Origin: Methanobacteriota archaeon
Lineage (GTDB): Archaea; Thermoplasmatota; Poseidoniia; Poseidoniales; Thalassarchaeaceae
Assembly: GCA_002712575.1 (NCBI GenBank)
Contig: PATZ01000033.1
Location: 9,767 to 36,945 of the forward strand
Reading direction: 5' to 3'
DNA length: 27,179 nt
Part shown: piece by piece, positions 13,298 to 24,900 of the stretch
Numbering within the stretch: position 1 is the stretch's first letter
Layout: the number at the start of each line of letters is the position of its first letter
Position numbers and translations under genes: made by a program
Notes under the pieces: model-generated
What the model saw: only the letters and a program-made list of their open reading frames with translations
Told to the model about the DNA's origin: nothing
Database searches by the model: none

Positions 13298-16200
13298 TTA
13301 CCAAGAATGATCTGGGTCCGGAATCCATTCTTCTTCTTCTGAATCCCATAACCATCCTGGATGATCTTCATGTTTCTCAAGTTTACTTGAATCAGTTTCT
13401 ACTTGTTTTTCTAGGCCGAAATTTTCATCTATTTCAATATCCGTTTTTGGTTCTTCATCAGTTTCTAACTCTACAAAGAAATATCCAAAAGCACCAATTA
13501 ATAGTATTACTATAACTAGACCAATTAAAATCCCCGTGGGGAAGCCACTATCTTCTTGAGTGCCTTTATAGATTGTTTCAACAATAACAGGATCTTGCCC
13601 TCCCATTACAAATGAAGGAGTGACTGAAGAACCAGAGATTCTAGAACCGGGGACACCCAATTCCCATGTTGAATTAGAAGAAACAATAGTACTATTTATT
13701 TGATTACCATTAATTATCACGGATACCTTTTGACCGGGCAAACCAACTCCAGAATAAACTACAACTCCTTCATCATCAACTGAATTACTATCAGGTTCTG
13801 AGATTACAAACTGGATAGGCTTTACTTCAAAAGAAACTGGATTTGAGTTTATCTTAGAACCCTCAGAATCACTGGCTTCGAATATTACATTCAGAAGTGA
13901 CCAGGTGGATATATCAGTATCATAATAATTCATATCAGTCGGATTATAAGTAGCAATTCCAGAATTAGAAACCTTAACAACTATGCCATAATTATCATCA
14001 TAGGTTAAATTATCATTATTGAAAACAGAAATATATTCAATATTATCTTCCAAATCACTAAAATAATCAAATAAATTTATTTCCGCAGTAGTACATCTGT
14101 TTGATGCTTTAGATATAGTATCACAATACAATACAATATTTTCCATCCAACCATCAGCAGTAAATATTGGCTGGGTATTATTTTCACCTGGAGGATTGTC
14201 AGCAATAATCTCTATTTCAGTCCATGTACTGTAATCATAACCATCATATGATCTAAATCTCAACAAGTATGTTGCGTCATGCCTTAACACACTAGTTGTA
14301 TCCCATGTCCAATTCCATTCTCCATTTTCTGAGAAATCGATAATAGTTTTTGTGTCGACTATCATAAAATCTCGTTCGATGTCTTTTACTTCTATTTCTA
14401 CTTTAGAAATACTTCCATCAAAGTCCCTAGCAACACCACTAACAAGATTTGAATCTGAAACTGATAAACGCATACCATTTACAGGTTGATTAATATTAAT
14501 AATTGGTGCTAAATTGGTATTATCAACAATTAGTGATAATGTATATGATTGGCATACATCTATCACTCCAATGCAAAAGTCAGAGTCTGAAGCCCAGATT
14601 GTAACAGTGTATTCTGCAGATTCACGGGGTCGTGAGTTAAAATCCCATGTCCAATTCCAATAACCATCTTCGCCTATTTCGCTTGCATCTACTGGGACTG
14701 ACGCACGATATGTGTCGTCTATCCCATCACCGTTTATATCTCCAATAGGTGGTCCTTCAATCAAAAAATAGATTTTATCAATATCTTTGTTGCATTGTCC
14801 AATATCACATCCGTAAGGATCGGATGCATACCCTTCGAAATGAATTGTACCATCGGAATGCGTGGAAAGTGAACTAGGGTTGGTTACCAAAATAGTTGGT
14901 GCTTCGGTATTTAACTTAATAACTTTAGAAACTATTGGACTATAATCAGTACCATCGAAGGCTCGGAATTCAAACAGATAATTTCCTTCTTGTTTATCTG
15001 ACATATCAAGTTCATAATACCAATCTTTGAATGGATGATTAAATCTTGTTACTTTAGCGAAATCAGCGCCACTGTCATCCACTGCAAGAGGAGCAGTTTC
15101 CCATGAGCTCGTAAATGGGTTCTTGACTTCTATGCTGTGTACATAACCTCGCTGACTCCACTGTGCGAGATCATCAGTTGCATATGCGTTGGATAGGATA
15201 CCATCGTGTGCACTTCCAGTTATATTTACGATGTTTCTATAGGAATGATAATCATCCTGAACTACTGAAACGGTCGGTGCGATATTTTCCAATTCTATAG
15301 AGTCTTGATATGTTGATTCATCGAGAGTAAATTCTCCTGTTTTATAACCTGCATCAAATTTGTATATTGTGTAGAAGTACCGTGAAAGTTCCCTAGTTCC
15401 TTGTGAGTAGTCGCAATCATCATCATCCATATCTAAAGTCAAATCACCATCATTGTCTATACCATCGAAGCATGAGTCTTCAAATTCATCATCAGCAAAG
15501 CCATCCGGATTATCTCCGCCACCCAATCCTCTGAAGTCCAGATGAAAATTTGATGGTAAAGAAAACCAGGGAGTATATCCATTTTCATCAGTAGTTAGAG
15601 AATATAAATCATTTCCAAGTGCATCTTCTATCAAAACTAAAGCATCAGATACCTTTAGGCCGTTGATAAGTGCTTGTAATCGTACTAATTCTGCACGACT
15701 AACTTGAGTTGCATAGGGAGTTGGTTGAGCTTCAATAAAGATATTATCAGTATCTAGATTAGTTAAATTGGAAAACGTAAATACAGTAGAGTTATTGTCC
15801 ATAACATGTGCTAGCGGGAAATTTCTTGGTAAAATCTCAGGACTGTTTGGGCCACTCTTTATTGGTGGCGGAAATATTCTTGATTGAAATTCATTAATTG
15901 GTGCTGGCTCCTGGTCGGGCCATGAAAGGCGGACAGGGTATTCGCCGGAAGGTGCACTAGGTATTGTCTCAGATTGAACGGTTACAGAACTCTTAGTAAT
16001 GTTGTAAGTCTTTTCAATATTTAACCATGTATTCTCAGCAAAAAATGCTAGAGAGCCATACTGTGGACTCCCCACACTACCATCATTATAATGCTTTATT
16101 ATTGCACCTGTTGATGCCCCATCGAATGTATTTCTTTGTACATCTAACAGCGACCCGAGGGCCATAATTCCATTTGCAGCACCTGCTGAAATATCATTAT

Positions 16201-17635
16201 CATGGATAGTTGATCCTGTTCTAAATATCATTATAGCAGGACATGCAAATTCACCGCCCCACCACTTGTTGCTTGAACACGTTCCAGTACCATCTGTTGT
16301 TATTTCATTATTTGCAAGATATAAACGTGAGATAGCTGTATCAGAATAGTAATAACTACCTGCAACAATTGGTTCAGCATTAGTTTCTGAAATAGTATTA
16401 TTCTCGATAACTACATCAAATGCACTTCGTAACCATATTCCATTCCAACCTCCAATTGGGCCGATTTCGTTGTTGTGGATTTCTGCCTGACTAGCAACTA
16501 CTACTATTCCCGAACCCTGACTGGATCCTGAAATTTCGTTTGAAATTATATTTGTTAAGCCTTGAGAAGTAACTACTATTGGTCCTCCTTGATCAGTTGT
16601 AATTTCATTATTGAGTACATCAAACGAAAAAGAGTTAGAACTTACAGTTCTTTTACCTTGAATTCCTACACCTGTACAAGTAACTGAAATTACTGAATTT
16701 GATATTTCTCCGGCTGAGTTTCGAATCGATAATCCATAATCTCCGAATTGAATATCAGCATTATCGATGTCAACAAAGGAGTCTTGTATCCACATTGCAG
16801 AACGTCCTCCTGAGTTTTGTTCGCAACCTCTTTCTGTTCCATCTTTGAAATATGGATTATCTAATGTGAATGGTGCTATTGAAGATCCAGAGGCATAAAT
16901 CTGCATGGCAGAACCACCAACTCCGCTTTCATCATCATTACCCACGGAAAATGAGCTATCAATAAATGTAGGTTGAGCCAGACTGGTTGTTAAAACACTA
17001 GAAGTGTTGATATCATTGAAATCTATATTTGTGAGAACAGGACTGGCACCGTCAATAACCAATGCCCCATATCTCCATTCATTTACTGTATCAATAAAAT
17101 GAGGGACACCATAAGCCCCGTCCATTACCAAGTATCTGATGCCTGTTAATGACAAGTCGATAGAACTCCTGATGAGTATGCCTTCGTAACATGAGGGGTC
17201 TGTGACCGTAATCTTTTGTCCATTTTCTTCTAAATCAAGACAATCTCCTGTAGCACTTTCATTGACTGGATCAGACCATTGGAATGTTATTTTTTGACTT
17301 GGATTGGCATTAGAGCTAGCGCCACAACTGATTTCTCCTATGCAAATACTTCCTCTTACATCAATATGTGTTCCATTGGATGCAGAAATAGTTGTACCTG
17401 GATTGATGATTAATTGCGCGCCTGTTGCAATTGTAACATCTCCAGTTAATTGATGAAGCCCAGACCATGTTTCAGTACCCGTAATAGTTCCTACAGAGGT
17501 TTCATTTGAGGCAGATACTGTAGAAACTGGACCGATAAATGAAACTAGAAGGCTAGAAATCATTAAGAAAACTAGAAACGAACTTCTTGACCTTACATCA
17601 TTACTCATAGTATGCACTCTAAAGCGCTCCCTCAT
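13298..17635 (-). CDS. Anchored surface protein: parallel beta-helix plus Ig-like domains, with W-rich cytosolic tail
   Basis: This 1,445-residue protein has a type I membrane layout. A signal peptide lies at about 18-43. Residues about 50-500 carry short repeats of the right-handed beta-helix type (LTNIDFNDINTSS, VIENNTISETN, DVQRNTFDGAS), as in NosD/pectate-lyase-like solenoids. A MopE-like acidic motif with paired Cys lies at about 719-741 (SCFDGIDNDGD). Three Ig-like beta-sandwich domains follow (about 778-910, 910-1041, 1041-1148), each with a WNWTWD-like or equivalent strand. One transmembrane helix lies at about 1364-1386. The acidic tail ends in GWLWDSEEEEWIPDPDHSW. Catalytic residues of a lyase or protease are not evident, so surface binding or structure is likelier than enzymatic activity. 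The first Met (17635) is kept because a TTTAAA box is spaced for a leaderless start there; Met10 at 17608 is the alternative. The subtilase gene ends 89 bases upstream. Confidence 0.85.
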   Translation of the reverse strand: MRERFRVHTMSNDVRSRSSFLVFLMISSLLVSFIGPVSTVSASNETSVGTITGTETWSGLHQLTGDVTIATGAQLIINPGTTISASNGTHIDVRGSICIGEISCGASSNANPSQKITFQWSDPVNESATGDCLDLEENGQKITVTDPSCYEGILIRSSIDLSLTGIRYLVMDGAYGVPHFIDTVNEWRYGALVIDGASPVLTNIDFNDINTSSVLTTSLAQPTFIDSSFSVGNDDESGVGGSAMQIYASGSSIAPFTLDNPYFKDGTERGCEQNSGGRSAMWIQDSFVDIDNADIQFGDYGLSIRNSAGEISNSVISVTCTGVGIQGKRTVSSNSFSFDVLNNEITTDQGGPIVVTSQGLTNIISNEISGSSQGSGIVVVASQAEIHNNEIGPIGGWNGIWLRSAFDVVIENNTISETNAEPIVAGSYYYSDTAISRLYLANNEITTDGTGTCSSNKWWGGEFACPAIMIFRTGSTIHDNDISAGAANGIMALGSLLDVQRNTFDGASTGAIIKHYNDGSVGSPQYGSLAFFAENTWLNIEKTYNITKSSVTVQSETIPSAPSGEYPVRLSWPDQEPAPINEFQSRIFPPPIKSGPNSPEILPRNFPLAHVMDNNSTVFTFSNLTNLDTDNIFIEAQPTPYATQVSRAELVRLQALINGLKVSDALVLIEDALGNDLYSLTTDENGYTPWFSLPSNFHLDFRGLGGGDNPDGFADDEFEDSCFDGIDNDGDLTLDMDDDDCDYSQGTRELSRYFYTIYKFDAGYKTGEFTLDESTYQDSIELENIAPTVSVVQDDYHSYRNIVNITGSAHDGILSNAYATDDLAQWSQRGYVHSIEVKNPFTSSWETAPLAVDDSGADFAKVTRFNHPFKDWYYELDMSDKQEGNYLFEFRAFDGTDYSPIVSKVIKLNTEAPTILVTNPSSLSTHSDGTIHFEGYASDPYGCDIGQCNKDIDKIYFLIEGPPIGDINGDGIDDTYRASVPVDASEIGEDGYWNWTWDFNSRPRESAEYTVTIWASDSDFCIGVIDVCQSYTLSLIVDNTNLAPIININQPVNGMRLSVSDSNLVSGVARDFDGSISKVEIEVKDIERDFMIVDTKTIIDFSENGEWNWTWDTTSVLRHDATYLLRFRSYDGYDYSTWTEIEIIADNPPGENNTQPIFTADGWMENIVLYCDTISKASNRCTTAEINLFDYFSDLEDNIEYISVFNNDNLTYDDNYGIVVKVSNSGIATYNPTDMNYYDTDISTWSLLNVIFEASDSEGSKINSNPVSFEVKPIQFVISEPDSNSVDDEGVVVYSGVGLPGQKVSVIINGNQINSTIVSSNSTWELGVPGSRISGSSVTPSFVMGGQDPVIVETIYKGTQEDSGFPTGILIGLVIVILLIGAFGYFFVELETDEEPKTDIEIDENFGLEKQVETDSSKLEKHEDHPGWLWDSEEEEWIPDPDHSW

Positions 17636-17659
17636 AATGTTTGAGGAGTGTTGTGTTCA

Positions 17660-17665
17660 TTTAAA
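17660..17665 (-). promoter_or_regulatory. TATA box of the beta-helix surface gene
   Basis: TTTAAA (minus strand) is centred about 27 bases before the ATG at 17635. This is the standard archaeal TATA-to-start distance and implies a leaderless transcript. It suggests the beta-helix gene has its own promoter although the gene upstream runs the same way. Confidence 0.5.
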
Positions 17666-17724
17666 GATAGAAGTTATGGCAATGATAGAATGCATATTAT
17701 TGAATATATTATCTGTTCAATTTT

Positions 17725-18963
17725 CTACTCTAAACCGAATTCAATTTTTATCTCCTCGGACCAAGAAATAACATTTAATTTACCATATCCTTTTTGAGAA
17801 TGATGAGGTGTATTTTGATTATCAGAAATTGCTGAATTTGCTAATGCTAACTTAACCCGATTGATTTCTGAATAATCTATTTTGCCATCTTCTCCCGCAA
17901 TATCTACGTAATATCTCTCCAAAATTAATGCTAAAGCACCTGTAACTAAAACAGTTGAATCACTAGTACCTGAAGAATATGCATAAAGAGAAGAATCTGG
18001 ATCAGATGAATATGTAGAATATATTCTGACACCTGGGGCAGAAATCTCTGGTTTTTGATTTGGGAAAAGTCTTTCTTCCCCAGTATACGAATCTGTAGTT
18101 GATCCGATTGCACTATTTTTCCAAATATTACCATTTTTATTTGTTGCAGCCACTGAAATAACGCCTTCGATATTGGCAGGTATGGAAACATCTGTTATTT
18201 CTTCATCTAGTCCAGTATTTCCAGCAGCAGCGACCACAAAGATACCAGCATCTAATGCTTCTTGAACTGCAATGACTGTCTCAGATTCATCATCCATTCC
18301 AATTCCTGGATTAGCTCCAAGACTTAAGCTGATAATATCTGCATCTTGCGAAATTCTGCACCATCTTATTGCCTGTGAAACCATATCTTCTTGACCAGAT
18401 TTTCCTGAAGGCCCTAAAGATATTGCAACAGATAGTGAGATTTCTGGAGCCGCTCCAATGAATGTTCCATTTGACAGTAATATGCCAGACATCAGAGTCC
18501 CATGAAAATTATCTCCTATATCTCTAATATTAGAATGATCGTTATAATAGAAATCTCTAAATCCAGATAAAGAAATATGCATTAAATCTGGATGATTAAG
18601 ATCTATCCCTGTATCGACCATACAGACTTTTATGCCTTCTCCTAGATAGCCCATATCCTGTATTTCCCTAATCCCTGTATCTTCATACGCCCATTCAGAG
18701 TCTGGAAGGTATGGCGAAAGGAAGGCATCAATAAATGGCCATCCAACTATAAGAAAGGCAGTAAAAAATGTGAATGCTAACGCTCCCCAAGGCCAAATAA
18801 AACGTTTTACAGGTACAAAAACTCTACGTAAAATCTTTGCATCTTTGTCGCTTACTCCATAAAACTGACCCGGGTATCCTGGTGCATTCTTGTCAATAGC
18901 AGTCAGAATATCTGGATCTTCAGGCTCTGGTAGAAGCTCTAAATTATCAAAATTTTGTGTCAT
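17725..18963 (-). CDS. Membrane-anchored subtilisin-family serine protease (S8)
   Basis: The 412-residue protein has an acidic cytosolic N-terminus of about 55 residues and one hydrophobic helix (about 58-82). An S8 peptidase domain then reaches nearly to the C-terminus and should face outside. The catalytic triad is complete: D117 in VDTGID, H154 in FHGTLMSG and S334 in SGTSDS; N249 in AAAGNTG is the oxyanion-hole Asn. There is no separate inhibitor-like propeptide between the helix and the catalytic domain, unlike secreted subtilisins. The helix would act as a signal anchor, with the enzyme tethered at the surface to process or degrade exported proteins. The gene begins 34 bases after the stop of the STT3 gene on the same strand, so the two may be one operon. 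A role in maturing products of that gene or of the neighbouring surface genes is an inference. Confidence 0.93.
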   Translation of the reverse strand: MTQNFDNLELLPEPEDPDILTAIDKNAPGYPGQFYGVSDKDAKILRRVFVPVKRFIWPWGALAFTFFTAFLIVGWPFIDAFLSPYLPDSEWAYEDTGIREIQDMGYLGEGIKVCMVDTGIDLNHPDLMHISLSGFRDFYYNDHSNIRDIGDNFHGTLMSGILLSNGTFIGAAPEISLSVAISLGPSGKSGQEDMVSQAIRWCRISQDADIISLSLGANPGIGMDDESETVIAVQEALDAGIFVVAAAGNTGLDEEITDVSIPANIEGVISVAATNKNGNIWKNSAIGSTTDSYTGEERLFPNQKPEISAPGVRIYSTYSSDPDSSLYAYSSGTSDSTVLVTGALALILERYYVDIAGEDGKIDYSEINRVKLALANSAISDNQNTPHHSQKGYGKLNVISWSEEIKIEFGLE

Positions 18964-18997
18964 AATAAATCATACGCATCCGTAATCATTAGTGATT

Positions 18998-21900
18998 CTA
19001 GAATGGTGCTCCCGGCCTTCTAGTGGAGCGACTGATTATATATAAAATTATGATTAATAAAAATATACCAACAGCATAACCCAAAATAGGTTGATCCGTA
19101 TCTGTACCAGGAGCTAGAGTTTGTGCTTCCATAGTACATTCTGTCTGTCCAGGCGTCAGATCTACACAAGACATAAGGTCACTGGAATCTATTCGAGGGA
19201 TATCGGTAAAGTATATTTGGACGAAATATTTTCCTACTTCAATATTTTTGAAGTTCATTTCGACATAGAAAGTAGCTTCACCATTTGCAGGTACATTGCG
19301 AATATCAGAACCGTTGACATTTATTCTTTCATTACAATAAATATCCTCACAAAGAATTACATTGAGTTCAACTGATTCAGCATCAATAAGTCCATCATTT
19401 TCTACTTTTACTAGATATGTAGCAATTTCTCCAGCTATTGGCCCAGAATCACCACTCAATAGTTGAATCTTTGATGAAGAAGACAAAGATAATATCGGGG
19501 ATGATTTTTGAATAATTACGTCAAATGGACCATAGGAATTATCTGCAGTATCAGTTACTGAAAGACTTAGTTTATAGGGTTCTTCAGACATATTAATTGG
19601 AGGAGTAATTGTTACTGAAGTTTGTCCTTCTGAAAATGGAGCAATTGGTTGAGAGTTTATTCCTGCTAAATTCCAATTTTCCACAGAATCTACAGAAAAG
19701 TCAAATGTGAATACATCATCTCCATTTCCATCATTGATAAAATCAAAATTGATAACTGATGGTGCACCTGGAGCAACACCTATTACTTCTTCAGCATAAC
19801 CTATTGAAGTAAACATATTATTCTGAGGCACATTCACCAATAACGGATGTTCTAGACTATATCCTTGGTCAGTAGTGAAGATGATTCTTATTTGGTGACC
19901 ATTAGATAAGTGATGAGCAACTGATTCATTAGGAGGGTTAACACGAACATCAAAGTTATTCAAAACAAGTGTATTTTGTAATCCAAGATCAATTGTAGTA
20001 GACGATGACCATTCGCCAGTAGAGTTTTTGAATTCGACTGACCATTCTTCACCATCTGCCCCGGGGACAACAGCGGTAACCGAATAACTATCAAATGCTT
20101 GATGACCTAAATAATCTATCTTCAAACTAAATTCAATATTTTCATAATCACAATCACTTGTACAATTTGTATTATTAAGAGAGAGAAGAGCATAACCATC
20201 TCCAATATCCGATACAGAAATATCTTGTTTAGATAATCTATCAATTACAAGAGTAGTCACAGGAGTATCTTGAGATGGTCTTATGGTTGCCCCTTGACCA
20301 CCATAATAATCCATATTTCTTTCTTCCTGAGTTATGTTAAAGGAACTAGAAGCATCCATTCTTCCAACTGGCAATATTAATTCTAATAGCCCTTCAGAAT
20401 TTAAGGATTCATCCCAACTTATTCCTGAGTCTTGTAATTTTATAACAATATTGTGCGATTCAATATCAGTAAGTGGATGAGATATTCCATCATAATCTAG
20501 CCATTCAGTATCTAATAATAATTTACCACCAAGTGATAATTCAGAATCGATTGATCCGCCATCTACCCCGACATTAAAGGATTCTACAGAAACAAGATAT
20601 GGAACATCAGAGGATGAGGAAACAAATGCCCAGACAGTCCAATCTCCGGGTTCAACCATAGCATTCCACTCTCCATTCCATGAATCTTCAGAATCCAATA
20701 CTAAATTAGGAATTACGCGGTCTCTAACTATTCCTTCGGCTGGAACTAAAAGTATTGTAAGATCGTCTTTTATCTGATCAAATTGATCCTCGTCAATATA
20801 TGATATACTACCAGAAACAGGAACTGTCCCTGCAGTAATCTGTATATGTTTTGAATTGGAGTTAGAAATTAGAGATATAGAAGATGTTTCATTACTGAAA
20901 CCCTCAATATATGTAGAAATATTCCATGTTCCGCCATATAATAAATATATTGACCACGCGCCATTTTCATCAGTAGTTAGAATATGAGTTTCTGTGGTTG
21001 AATTCAACGTTACAGTGACATTGGAAACACCTTCTCCGAAATTGGGTTGTTGATTGTCATTGAGATCCCAAAATACTGTTCCTTTGACTGTGACTAACTT
21101 AGTCACATTTAGTAATACATCAGTATTATTTCCAGCTGTAAGGCCTGAGTCGGAAATTGGCATACTTTCTACAATCCACATAACACCTTCAGAGTCAGTA
21201 TAATTTAATTCCAAATTCCATAAACCGGGCTCTATTTTTAATTCAATTATCCCTAAATCATTCGAATATGGAGAATCTACGATACCTCTTTCAGTACTTA
21301 TGAGATTAATTTGGATGTCAGATAAAGGTAAATTATCATCCAACAAAATAATATTTACCATGGCAACCTCTGCAGTATTCATAGATGAATTAATACCTGC
21401 CGAAGCTGAAGTAATGGATACTGGTTCTCTTAGACTTTGATGAATACCGGCATCGGCCTCGAAGGTTTCTACTATCACCATCCATTCTCCTTCTGGAATA
21501 TATTCAGAAATTGAGCCAGTAGAATCTGTCATAAAAGACAATAACCATCCATTTTCAATGTCCTTAAATCTTACAAGATGGTCAGAAAGTGCACCTCCAC
21601 TTTCGTTATTGAAAGTGATGTTAGTTAACCAATTAGGTTCGAAGGCTATGGATGTAGAAATATTCTCAGATATGAGGCCGATGTTAATATTGTCATTTGT
21701 AGTATAAAGTGTATCAAATAAATTCCCGGAGTCAGGATTTGGCCTATCAATTGCTATTGAATACGAACCAGGAGTCATATTTACTTCTGCACGACCTTCT
21801 GAAATCCATTCAGGGCTATCTAGTGAAATTTCTCTGACAGGTATGAATGGATTCAAAGATTTTATAGCAAATGGATATGATACTGGAGTTCCATTAGAAA

Positions 21901-24900
21901 TATTACCGTCCTTACTATGATCTATGTAAAAATCTATTAAAATGGTACTTTTTGTTGACACCATTGTTAAATCGACGATTTTGTTTGTACTGTTTATAGA
22001 AATATTTTGATCAGTACTTTCTAATGAATTACCATCTAAACTAAATCTCCAATCTCCTTCTTTCATATACATTTGGAAATTTCCACTGGAATCTACAATT
22101 TGTCTTATGTCTGGGAGACTAGAGTTTTCAGGTGTTTGAGAGGCAATAACACTAATTTCACTCCAATCTTTCAATGCATCTGAATAATAATTACCTATGA
22201 CATCTATACTTACAGTACCTTCAATTATTACAGATTCCTCAACTATTAGTGTGATATTTTGGGAGTCCGCTAAAATATCATTAACAGTGAATCTAATATT
22301 AGAAGAGTATGCTTTATCAAGCGAATACTGTACTGAGGCGTCAACTACAGAATTTATCGGTAAAGTAACTTCAAATTCACCTTCTAAATTTGTATATGTT
22401 GACGTGCTCAAGTCATTCCAATAGAAAGAAACTAGAGTATTTGGTAAAGCATCTTCAATTGGATCTCCTGTTATAGGATCAGTTTGTATTGTATTTTTTA
22501 CCATACCAGAAATTTTCTTACTAATTTCTATATTAATTTCTAAATTCAGATCTTCCGAGCCTACATCAATACTCTCCCATATCTGCTTATTATCATCTAT
22601 ATTGTGACTTAAAATCCAAGTTCCATGAGTCAATTCAACAAAATAATCACTTGATTCTGAATTATATTTTGCTGATACTTGCTGATCTGGTGCATTGACA
22701 GGGTAGAATGAGATATTTAAGTCTCCAAGAGTTTCGCCATCATCCAATATTGTGAAATGGATATCAGAAGTATCGGGCAAAGGAGAAGGGAATGTAGCAT
22801 CAAGTGATGTATCTATGTCAAAGACAAATATTTCTTGTACTTCGGGCATCCCATCATTATCCGAATCAATCTCTGCAATATATGTCCCAGGAGTTATTGG
22901 ACCGAATATTATCTTTCCTTCTTCATCAGGGTAAATCAAACAAGGTGCATAGCCTGTAATTGAACAATCCTCAACAGCGTTATCAGATACAGTTGTATTA
23001 TCATCGGGTATTAATGAAATTGGTGAATTGACAACTTCTCCTGAAGAGTCGATTAATAAGCCCGATATTGAACCTGCTGGAACATCAACTAAAACAGGTG
23101 CTAAGGAGGATAATAATGGGACATTAAACGTATCATCTAAATCAACCATTGTTCCATCTTCAAGTATTAATGAAATATCATATAATCCAGGAATTGCATT
23201 ATTAACTGTAAATGTACCAGGTTGAACCATTGGGCCACTAAATAAACCAGTTCCGGAAAATGTTCCTGTACCATTTATGACTCCATAAGAATCTAAATTC
23301 TCATCATCGCTAGTGGTGAACGTACCAGAGCCAATTAATGTTGCCTGATTTAGTGACCTAGTAAAAGTTGATACTCCGACGGACGTATATTTGCCTGATG
23401 CATTAAAACTACCATCCATCAAATATTCTTCTTCTGCTAGTTTACAAATATTCTCACCTTCTGGAATAGAATTATCTTCACAGTCGTTTATTTCGACCAT
23501 ATCATGAATTAATGCATTTGAAATCTTTCCTACTCCAGTAAACAATCCATCTCCAGAAACACTATGATTATTGTAAATACTTTGTATGTGAGTTCCTGTA
23601 AAATCAGAAACAGATAGTATGTTATCGGATCGTACACTTCCTGGGCCACTAAATGAAACCTCGCCTTCGCCTTGGAATTGTAAATCAATACCTTCAACAG
23701 AACCATTAGAAGTAGTGACTATGTAATCATCCAACACTATCCTATCTGAAGAGGGAGAGAGAATTACCTGCGCATCTAAAATTGGATCTCCATTGAAATC
23801 AGCGTTTCCAGACCAAGACAATACTCCAGAAGAGGATGAGGAGGACACATCTATGGAAACTTCAATTTTTTCTACTCCGTTACTATGTCCTTGTTCTCCA
23901 GATACGTTGATTACAGTTTCAGATAGCCATGTAGAACCAGAGACATTTCCTAATATCCCTGAAACATGATTGATTAATCTTTGTTGATTGTTATTCTCGA
24001 TAGTTAACTCAAACATCGTCTGTCCGACATCAGAACTCATTATGGCTGCACGTGCTGAATCGAGATCTGGTTCACCAATGAAAGCTGAAACTCGTATTTT
24101 TCCTGATGGGACTGTGAATGAGAATTCTCCTTCAGAATTTGCATCTGTATATCCTATTGGTATCCAATAAGTTCTAGAATCATGATCGATTATATCTTCG
24201 CCACTAAATGCATCTCTCTCGATTAATATTCGTGCATTTGGGACAATTCCTTCTCCATCAAGAGAAACAGTTCCCTCGAGGGTTGCACCGCTGTAATACT
24301 TCAAAATCTTGACAAAATGGTTAGAATCATAAATAGAGTTACACAAAGGATTGGGATTATGAGAAAGTAATGAATTCATGCTAACATCTTTACTTAATCC
24401 AGACACTCCAGTTAGAGTGTTGCCGTCTTTACCAGTCCAATCAATGGAAAGATTACCTTCAATATGGTAGAGAGATGCCCCTCCAATAAATGGGAATTGG
24501 GAAGCATCATACAATTCTATATTATCATCGCCTACTGTTAAATTTGATGTCGTATTACTCTCAATAGAAGCCTCACATTTGGAATCATCATTAGCATTGA
24601 GTGTTCCATCATTATCGTAATCATTATCATACCAATTAGAAATAACCATATGATTCATCATTGCACCCGGTAGAGTCCATGCATTCTGCAAATAGGATCC
24701 AGGTGCACCAATTCTATTTGTGGCAGAGGGATTGACCCAAACCGATGGAGTTTCTGCATCTCCTTCAAGTCCTAGTGTGCTAGAACCATAACCAACGTAA
24801 GTTTTAGCAACCATTGTTTCAAAAAAGTTTTCTTGATGTTGATAGTCTATATCCACATATCTAATTACTTGCGAAGAATCAGATAACGCACCACTTTGTT

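Noticed and set aside
13298..17635. Secreted polysaccharide lyase
   Set aside because: The beta-helix repeats resemble lyases, but I cannot see a lyase active-site motif, and the C-terminal anchor plus Ig-like domains fit a surface structural or binding protein better.
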